A stretch of DNA of 64,000 bases from Streptomyces sp. CC53 (GTDB lineage Bacteria > Actinomycetota > Actinomycetes > Streptomycetales > Streptomycetaceae): positions 73,983-137,982 of the forward strand of contig NZ_MKXB01000144.1 in assembly GCF_001865245.1 (NCBI RefSeq). Reading direction: 5' to 3'. Shown here piece after piece: positions 59,073 to 64,000 of the stretch. The position numbers and the translations under genes are program-made. The notes under the pieces were generated by a model that saw only the letters and a program-made list of their open reading frames with translations, was not told the origin of the DNA and made no database searches. The first letter of the stretch is position 1. Each line of letters opens with the position of its first letter.

Positions 59073-62015
59073 TCAATCCATCCGCTCAGTGATCAGACCC
59101 AGTACCCGGTCGTAGGTGATACGGACGTTGCCCACGACCGCTCCCTCCACCTGCCCGTCGCCGTTTACGCGGTGTGGCAGGAGCACCAGCCGGGCCAGCC
59201 GGGGCTCTTTGTTCCAGGGCTGCGGCGGCTGGTGGGCCGCCCCGCAAGCCGTTCGCCATGGTCCGTACGCCACAGGGGCCACGAGGGTGAGCAGGTCGCG
59301 GACCTCTCGCCGGGTGAAGCGCCCTTCAGGCCCGCTGCCGCAGACGGGCAGCGGCAGGGTGCATTCCTCATCCAGCCATCGGCCGCTGTCGTTCTCGTAG
59401 ACGGGCAGCACCTGGACCGAGTCAATTCCCAGGCGGGTGCGGACCAGTTCCTCGTCGGCATCACTGGTGGTGAGCCGGTGAAGCGACGTGGCAGTGCGGG
59501 GCGGCGGGATGGCGACCATCTCGGCCAGGCCGGAACTCGCCATGTCCTGGGCGAGCCGTTCGAAGTCGTGCTCCATCAGCTTTTCGGGGGCACTCGAGGG
59601 GAACTCGGGTGCGTAAACGGCGTCGACGAGTCGCTGGACGTCTTCCGGCACCGCGATGGGTGCGCCTTCGAGTCCGGTGAGGAGTTCCAGGGTCCGCTGC
59701 AAGAGGGAGGGTGTATAGACCTCTCCCCACGACGGGGGCGGCACGGCCAGTGCGCTGCTGTCGCCCTTGCCGACGGGGGCGAGGACGACGAGCTGTGGCT
59801 TCTCGGCCCATGCGGGACGCGGCGGGGCGGGCTCCAGGTGGCGCCAGATGCGGCCTGCCCGTTGCAGGAGCATGGCAAGGGGCGCCAGATCGGAGACGAC
59901 TATGTCGAAGTCGAGGTCCAGGGACTGCTCGATGACCTGTGTAGCCACGATCACCGCCCCGCGCGCACCCATCGGGCGCCGCACCCCCGGCTTGTCCGTG
60001 CGTCCGAACCACGATTCCGCCTCGGCCGTAAGGTCCGCCCGTCTGCCAGCAGGAAACCGTGCGTGGAGCAGGCGCAGGCGGGGACCTGCCTCAGCATCGC
60101 GCCGCGTCTGGTCGTCTGGCGCGGTCTCGTCCCACCCGCGGTAGTCGTCGCCGCACCCGGCGCGGTAGTGGGCGTGCAGCGCCTCATAGGTCTGCTGGGC
60201 CTCAGCGACCGTTGTGCAGATGACCGCGGCGCATCCACCACGGGCGACCGTGCTGTCCAGGGTCTGCAGCAGTACGGCCAGCCGCCCGTCCACGACGGCC
60301 GGATCATAGGTGTGCCGAACTCGGTGGACCTCGACGTGGAGATCACGCTTTTGCCCGCTGACCAGCGGTTCTGCAGGCTCGATCACACGGCCGCCGTCGG
60401 CCGGGGCGTAGATCCAGCCGGGATAGGCGGGAGCCGGCACATCGGGCAGACCGCTGGAGGGGGCGGCTCCGGACAGATAGGCGCGGACCATTCCCTGAGC
60501 GATATCCCCGGCCAGGGTCGCCGACAGCAGAACGACCGGCACTCGCAGGGCTCCCAGCCACTCCAGCAGACGCAGCATCAGGGCGTGGGTGTAGGCGTCG
60601 TACGCGTGTGCTTCATCGACGATTACCGTCTTGCCGGAGAGCCCGAAATGCCGCAACGCGTTCCGCTTGAGCGGGAGAACTCCCATCAGTGCCTGGTCGA
60701 TCGTGCCGACCGCCACAGGGGCGAGAATGCCGCGTCCTCTCTCACGCAGCCAGCGCCCCGCTTCGACCGACACCCGGGCGCCTTCTCGAGTTCCCGACTC
60801 GCGGTCGAACAGGATCCGCGGTTCCGTCTCGTCCAGAACCGAGGAGGCCGGTGTCATATCGGTGTAGGGCACGTACAGGTCAGCGGCTCCATGGAGCAGA
60901 GTCAGCTGGGAGGAGTGAAGGAGGTTCGCCCGCGCGAAATCGGCCAGTCGCCCGTATGTCTGATTGGCCGTGGCCTGGGTGGGAAGGGCGAAGAAGATCC
61001 CCTCGGCACCGCCGGCCCTGCCCATCAAGGTAGCCGCGTAGAGCGCAGTCTCGGTCTTGCCCTCTCCGGTAGGAGCGGTGACGAGGAGAACTCCCGGCCC
61101 TGCCAACCTGGCCCCGGTCAGACCGGCCTCCACGCTTAGCTGCAGCGGACGTGGACGGTCGATGCCAGGGAACAGATCGTGGAACCCCCCGTCCCTGAAT
61201 GCGACGCGTCCCACTCCAGCGTCTTCCAACAGGCCGGCGGCCAGACGTTCCATCCGTAGCGCATGCGCCTTGAGCCCTGCTGGGGTGTACAGTCCAGCAC
61301 CTGCGCGTGCGGCCTGCTGCTGTCCGGACACCACATGTTCCTGGCTGGCGACCCAGTCAGAGACGATGATCATGCCGGCGAGCGCGACCGCCAACGGGAC
61401 CGGAAGCGCGCGAGCCTGCGGAATCGGGGGGCGCCCCAGTACCTCGTAAAGGGCCTGCACGTGCTCCTCGCGCTGTTGCGCCCACCGACCTGCGCCGAGC
61501 TCCGGCACAGACTCCAACGGATCACGAAGGTGACCGGGCTCGTTGTCGTGCGGATAGCGGCCGTGGTGTCCGCCTAGTACTTGAGCAATCTGTGTCAGAA
61601 GAAGTCCGGCCGGGCGGCCGGCTCTTGGATACCCGAGAGCGATCAACAGCGACGGCAGAGCCGCGTGCGTAGCGTACTCATGCCGTACCCGGGACGTCTC
61701 ACTGTCGCTCCCCCTGTCATGGGCGTACCCAGGCTCAGACAGGAAAGCCCTGTGCTGCGGCCGGTCTTTGAGCAGCATGTCCTGAAACTGAGGCATGATC
61801 TTCCCCAGGTCATGCAATCCAGCCCAGAACATCACTGTCTTCCGAGCATCCTCGATGCTCAACCCGAGCGCTACGGCAACACGTTCACGCTGGGTCGGGC
61901 TCATACACCGGTCCCAGACGGCCCCGCAGACCTGGGCGGTGTCAACCAGGTGTCCGATCACCGCATACGGCTCGGCCAGCCCCTCGGACTTGCCGCCTAA
62001 CCGTGCATCGACCAC
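59073..62015 (-). CDS. cas3: CRISPR-associated helicase/nuclease Cas3
   Basis: 980 residues. The HD nuclease domain has His22 ('VIGHLVDTA'), His68-Asp69 ('WAGLHDLGKIMPQFQ'), 'LGGHHGRYPHD' and 'MIIVSDWVAS'. The helicase has Walker A 'TAPTGEGKTETALYAA' near 313, 'VDEAHAYDAY' near 464, 'SATLAGDIAQ', and motifs V-VI 'ATQVIEQSLDLDFDIVVSDLAP' and 'LLQRAGRIWRH' near 690-720. It unwinds and degrades targets found by Cascade. GTG at 62015 follows GGAGGT. Codon 6 is TTA (62000-61998), the only in-frame TTA I found, so translation may depend on the bldA tRNA. Separate from the Cascade operon by 312 bases. Confidence 0.96.
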   Translation of the reverse strand: MVDARLGGKSEGLAEPYAVIGHLVDTAQVCGAVWDRCMSPTQRERVAVALGLSIEDARKTVMFWAGLHDLGKIMPQFQDMLLKDRPQHRAFLSEPGYAHDRGSDSETSRVRHEYATHAALPSLLIALGYPRAGRPAGLLLTQIAQVLGGHHGRYPHDNEPGHLRDPLESVPELGAGRWAQQREEHVQALYEVLGRPPIPQARALPVPLAVALAGMIIVSDWVASQEHVVSGQQQAARAGAGLYTPAGLKAHALRMERLAAGLLEDAGVGRVAFRDGGFHDLFPGIDRPRPLQLSVEAGLTGARLAGPGVLLVTAPTGEGKTETALYAATLMGRAGGAEGIFFALPTQATANQTYGRLADFARANLLHSSQLTLLHGAADLYVPYTDMTPASSVLDETEPRILFDRESGTREGARVSVEAGRWLRERGRGILAPVAVGTIDQALMGVLPLKRNALRHFGLSGKTVIVDEAHAYDAYTHALMLRLLEWLGALRVPVVLLSATLAGDIAQGMVRAYLSGAAPSSGLPDVPAPAYPGWIYAPADGGRVIEPAEPLVSGQKRDLHVEVHRVRHTYDPAVVDGRLAVLLQTLDSTVARGGCAAVICTTVAEAQQTYEALHAHYRAGCGDDYRGWDETAPDDQTRRDAEAGPRLRLLHARFPAGRRADLTAEAESWFGRTDKPGVRRPMGARGAVIVATQVIEQSLDLDFDIVVSDLAPLAMLLQRAGRIWRHLEPAPPRPAWAEKPQLVVLAPVGKGDSSALAVPPPSWGEVYTPSLLQRTLELLTGLEGAPIAVPEDVQRLVDAVYAPEFPSSAPEKLMEHDFERLAQDMASSGLAEMVAIPPPRTATSLHRLTTSDADEELVRTRLGIDSVQVLPVYENDSGRWLDEECTLPLPVCGSGPEGRFTRREVRDLLTLVAPVAYGPWRTACGAAHQPPQPWNKEPRLARLVLLPHRVNGDGQVEGAVVGNVRITYDRVLGLITERMD

Positions 62016-62286
62016 AACGCTACCTCCACGAAGTTCCGTCGGCGGAAGTCCACCACACACCACTGACAGCAGCCCTCCCTCCTCAACTCCCGCAGTCAGG
62101 CTGACGCCCCCGGAGCCCTGCCCCCACCGACCGCTCTACGAGATCCGCCCGGCAAAAGACCCCAGGGGCACACCCCGACTTCCCGGCGCAAGTCCGTCAC
62201 CCGTCTGCCAGGATGGACACATGCCTCACCAGATGCCCACCGGTAAAGAAGCTGCAAAGACCTCCTGAACGCCCAGCTCAGGAAGA
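62016..62286 (+). promoter_or_regulatory. CRISPR leader and divergent cas3 promoter region
   Basis: This 271-base region separates the cas3 start (minus) from the first repeat (plus). The stretch just before the array, GCAAAGACCTCCTGAACGCC and CAGCTCAGGAAGA, has the look of actinobacterial type I-E leader ends; it contains CTGA...TCAG arms. The orientation of the repeat (GTGGTCCCC first, GTGTTCC last) puts the leader on this side. No gene is seen here. Confidence 0.65.
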
Positions 62287-62680
62287 GTGGTCCCCGCGCG
62301 AGCGGGGGTGTTCCGGACCGTGCCGTGCCCGCCCGCGAGGCGTCGTGGTGGTCCCCGCGCGAGCGGGGGTGTTCCGCGGGCGCCCACCTCCGCCAGCAGC
62401 CCCTCCAGGTGGTCCCCGCGCGAGCGGGGGTGTTCCTCCATCTGGGATGTGGATGTTGAGAATCGAAAAGTGGTCCCCGCGCGAGCGGGGGTGTTCCGCC
62501 GCGGAACGCCTGCTCGCGGGGCAGTCGATCGTGGTCCCCGCGCGAGCGGGGGTGTTCCGGCCGCGGACCGGCTCGCCGCCCGAATGCTGAAGTGGTCCCC
62601 GCGCGAGCGGGGGTGTTCCGACCGCCGCCCACCGCCTCACGAAGTGGGTGCCGTGGTCCCCGCGCGAGCGGGGGTGTTCC
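62287..62680 (+). CRISPR. type I-E CRISPR array, 7 repeats, 6 spacers
   Basis: Seven identical 28-nt repeats begin at 62287, 62348, 62409, 62470, 62531, 62592 and 62653. Each starts GTGGTCCCCGCGCGAG and ends CGGGGGTGTTCC; the inner CCCCGC/GCGGGG arms form the Cas6e hairpin. The six spacers are each exactly 33 nt (62315-62347, 62376-62408, 62437-62469, 62498-62530, 62559-62591, 62620-62652). Even the last repeat is unchanged, which suggests a young or actively maintained array. It lies upstream of cas3, divergent from the cas genes. Confidence 0.98.
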
Positions 62681-62721
62681 GGCCGCGCACTGACCTGGGC
62701 GCTGCACGGGTAGAGGGAGCG

Positions 62722-62751
62722 CCGCCCCCTCCCTGGGAGGGGAGGGGGCGG
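62722..62751 (+). terminator. hairpin terminator of the CRISPR array
   Basis: CCGCCCCCTCCC (62722-62733) pairs perfectly with GGGAGGGGGCGG (62740-62751) around a 6-base loop, 41 bases behind the last repeat. Confidence 0.65.
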
Positions 62752-62880
62752 TTCAGCGTCGGTCCGCCGAGAGGGGGCCTATTCCGTCAGTGAACCGACG
62801 CGCTCATGGATCGGCCGCAGGAGGCGCGCAGCCCGATTCGTCTGATATTGATCCTGCGGCGGATGGCTGCCGATCGCAAA

Positions 62881-62898
62881 TTTGCCTGCCCAGGCAAA
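62881..62898. promoter_or_regulatory. operator palindrome upstream of the XRE gene
   Basis: TTTGCCTG-CC-CAGGCAAA is a perfect inverted repeat with 8-bp arms, 35 bases before the XRE start. A second small inverted repeat ACCCC-AGCGT-GGGGT (62917-62931) stands directly before the start codon. Autoregulation by the XRE protein is the natural reading. Confidence 0.65.
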
Positions 62899-62933
62899 GA
62901 CACGTCACCCATGATCACCCCAGCGTGGGGTAG

Positions 62934-63161
62934 GTGCCATCCGCTCCTCCCTGGACCCTCGCGCGCCGCCAGGTCATCGGCCAGCGCATCCGCCGCGCGC
63001 GCCTCGACGCGAGCCTCACGCAGATGCGCCTCGCGGACCTCTGCGGCGTCGACCACCGAACGATCCACCGGATCGAGTACGGCGTCAGCGACCCGCGGCT
63101 GGGCCTCCTCCTCCAGATCTCCCAGGCCGTCGGCGTGCCCCTCGCGGATCTGGTGCGGTAA
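62934..63161 (+). CDS. XRE family helix-turn-helix regulator
   Basis: 75 residues from the GTG at 62934, nearly all of it one helix-turn-helix: 'IGQRIRRARLDASLTQMRLADLCGVDHRTIHRIEYGVSDPRLGLLLQISQAVGVPLADLV'. There is no sensor domain, like the small repressors of phages and integrative elements. It sits between the CRISPR array terminator and a divergently placed group of small Cys-rich genes on the minus strand, and probably represses itself through the palindrome upstream. Confidence 0.85.
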   Translation: MPSAPPWTLARRQVIGQRIRRARLDASLTQMRLADLCGVDHRTIHRIEYGVSDPRLGLLLQISQAVGVPLADLVR

Positions 63162-63193
63162 GGGCCCCGGCCGGGGCGGTTCGGGGGTGCCGG

Positions 63194-63514
63194 TTACACC
63201 GGGGGGCGGCCCGGTGTCGGCTGCGGGGGCGGGCTCGGCAGGGGCGGCCCCGGGTTCGGGGGCGTCTGCGGCGCGCCCGGGCTGCGGTGCTTGTCCGCGC
63301 GCGGCTCGCCGAGCTTGCGGTACGTCAGGCCGTAGATGCCCAGCGGCGGGAACAACTCGACCCGCGGCGGGCAGCCGCTGTCGGCGCAGGCCCGGCACAG
63401 CAGGTCACGGCCGTGTGAGGTCAGGCGGATGTGCTGGACCGGCTCGGTCCAGCACGCTTCGCACAGGGCGGTGTCGGTGGGGCGCAGGTCGCCCGGGTGG
63501 ACAGTCTGGATCAT
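63194..63514 (-). CDS. small Cys-rich hypothetical protein with Pro-rich tail
   Basis: 106 residues. Two Cys pairs 'CEACWTEPVQHIRLTSHGRDLLCRACADSGC' form a probable zinc ribbon; 'FPPLGIYGLTYRKLGEPRADKH' follows and the last 30 residues are mostly Pro. Function unknown. It ends a run of small minus-strand genes and lies 31 bases behind the next one. ATG at 63514. Confidence 0.7.
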   Translation of the reverse strand: MIQTVHPGDLRPTDTALCEACWTEPVQHIRLTSHGRDLLCRACADSGCPPRVELFPPLGIYGLTYRKLGEPRADKHRSPGAPQTPPNPGPPLPSPPPQPTPGRPPV

Positions 63515-63545
63515 GCGTCTGTGGACTCTCTGTTCGGTACGGGGG

Positions 63546-63725
63546 TCAGCGGCCGGTGGGGCCGGTCGGGTAGCTGGGCGGCCGCGGGGCGGCCGGGGCC
63601 CGGCAGGTGGGGTGTCGGTAGGCGTCCGGGCGGGCGCCCGACGCGGAGAACCCCGGGATCACCAGGGCCTCGCCCTCGATCAACTGGCCGCAGTGCACAC
63701 ACCAGCGGCGCACCGGATGGGTCAC
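63546..63725 (-). CDS. 59-residue putative zinc-binding protein
   Basis: From the GTG at 63725 it reads 'THPVRRWCVHCGQLIEGEAL', then 'VIPGFSASGARPDAYRHPTC' and a Pro-rich end. Two Cys (CVHC) and a later H-x-x-C fit a small zinc site. GGAAGGGG stands upstream. The GTG overlaps the stop of the gene before it (GTGA), so the small genes are translationally coupled. I recognise the type from Streptomyces accessory clusters but no function is known. Confidence 0.65.
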   Translation of the reverse strand: MTHPVRRWCVHCGQLIEGEALVIPGFSASGARPDAYRHPTCRAPAAPRPPSYPTGPTGR

Positions 63726-63913
63726 GGCTGGCCCCTTCCGTGGCAGAGGCAGGTGCAGCGGATCGAGAACAGAGGCCGCTCACCCGGCCGCGGCCGGTCG
63801 GTCGCGTACACGTCCTGCGGATGGCACTGCTAGTGCTCCCCGAGCTCGCACTCACCCGTCCGGCCCGCCCGCTCGGCAGCCTCCCGGACCTGCTCCAGCG
63901 TCCGCGGGGTCAC
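63722..63913 (-). pseudogene. small Cys-rich protein gene broken by an amber codon
   Basis: From the GTG at 63913 the frame gives 'TPRTLEQVREAAERAGRTGE' and 'CELGEH', then TAG at 63832-63830, then goes on in frame 'QCHPQDVYATDRPRPGERPL' and 'FSIRCTCLCHGRGQP' to TGA at 63724-63722. The second half is Cys-rich and clearly protein-like, so the TAG is most simply a mutated Trp or Gln codon. Both ends overlap the neighbouring genes by GTGA. Confidence 0.6.
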
Positions 63914-64000
63914 CGGCTGCTCCTCTCGGTGTGGCAGCGCAGGCACACCCGCAGCGGGAAGCGGCGCGGCAACGGACGGGCGGTCGCGGCGGTCAGCTCG
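63910..64000 (-). CDS. C-terminal end of a small Cys-containing protein
   Basis: The frame is open from the right window edge and ends in TGA at 63912-63910, overlapping the GTG of the next gene. The visible end is 'ELTAATARPLPRRFPLRVCL' followed by 'RCHTERSSR', with a C-x-x-C pair. It is the fourth member of the coupled small-gene run. Nothing more can be said without the sequence to the right. Confidence 0.5.
   Translation of the reverse strand, partial: ELTAATARPLPRRFPLRVCLRCHTERSSR

Noticed and set aside
58944..61139. 731-codon open frame antisense to cas3
   Set aside because: cas3 motifs are all present on the minus strand; this frame has none.

Overview
The window is chromosomal DNA of a Streptomyces or very close actinobacterium. 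GC content is very high almost everywhere, third codon positions are nearly all G or C, GTG and TTG starts are common, genes are closely packed, and every recognisable product has the form usual in Streptomyces (SbcCD, PurB, DUF885 protein, gamma carbonic anhydrase, actinobacterial Lnt, type I-E CRISPR-Cas). I found no rRNA or tRNA gene.

From 1 to about 51.4 kb lies ordinary core or near-core chromosome. 0-13.8 kb: end of a VOC protein, a methyltransferase, an MFS exporter, a nonsense-interrupted small gene, a ribbon-helix-helix/Fic-like toxin-antitoxin pair with its operator, a GNAT enzyme, two overlapping CNNM/CBS membrane proteins, an SGNH hydrolase, purB, mug, a ROK regulator, and a GntR/HutC regulator divergent from an alpha/beta hydrolase. 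13.9-15.25 kb is a gene desert. 15.3-26 kb: a membrane-ACT-GNAT fusion, a DUF885 peptidase-like protein, a rhodanese and Lrp regulator pair, the sbcD-sbcC operon, an IMPACT/YigZ protein and a DUF3291 gene preceded by a striking double palindrome. 26-36.6 kb: a CoA-binding protein, a heliorhodopsin with a zinc-ribbon gene behind it, an XRE-cupin regulator divergent from an EamA transporter, two left-handed beta-helix enzymes, DedA, a hotdog protein, a Pro/Gln-rich membrane protein, an MFS transporter and a spermidine-synthase-like methyltransferase. 37-51.4 kb: TVP38, uppP, lnt, a Gfo/Idh oxidoreductase, lipoproteins, an S26 signal-peptidase homologue lacking its catalytic residues, ung, a family 5 substrate-binding lipoprotein, two SDR genes, and a HipA-like kinase/DUF3037 pair.

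From about 51.47 kb to the right end the content is accessory. A truncated tyrosine-recombinase C-terminus and a frameshifted transposase remnant lie directly beside a complete type I-E CRISPR-Cas locus on the minus strand (cas3, then casA-casB-cas7-cas5-cas6e-cas1-cas2). A CRISPR array of seven identical 28-nt repeats and six 33-nt spacers is read divergently from cas3. Cas3 has a TTA leucine codon at codon 6, which may tie it to the bldA tRNA. The 312-bp gap between cas3 and casA holds two strong hairpins and a solitary CRISPR-repeat-like stem-loop whose stem equals that of the genuine repeats. Right of the array are an XRE regulator with a palindromic operator and a tight minus-strand run of very small Cys-rich proteins with GTGA overlaps, one broken by an amber codon; such clusters are typical of integrative elements and Streptomyces accessory DNA.

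The points most worth following are the repeat-like element inside the cas locus with the TTA codon in cas3, the heliorhodopsin/zinc-ribbon pair, the orphan double operator at 26.1 kb, the degenerate Fic toxin-antitoxin module, and the catalytically empty S26 protein.
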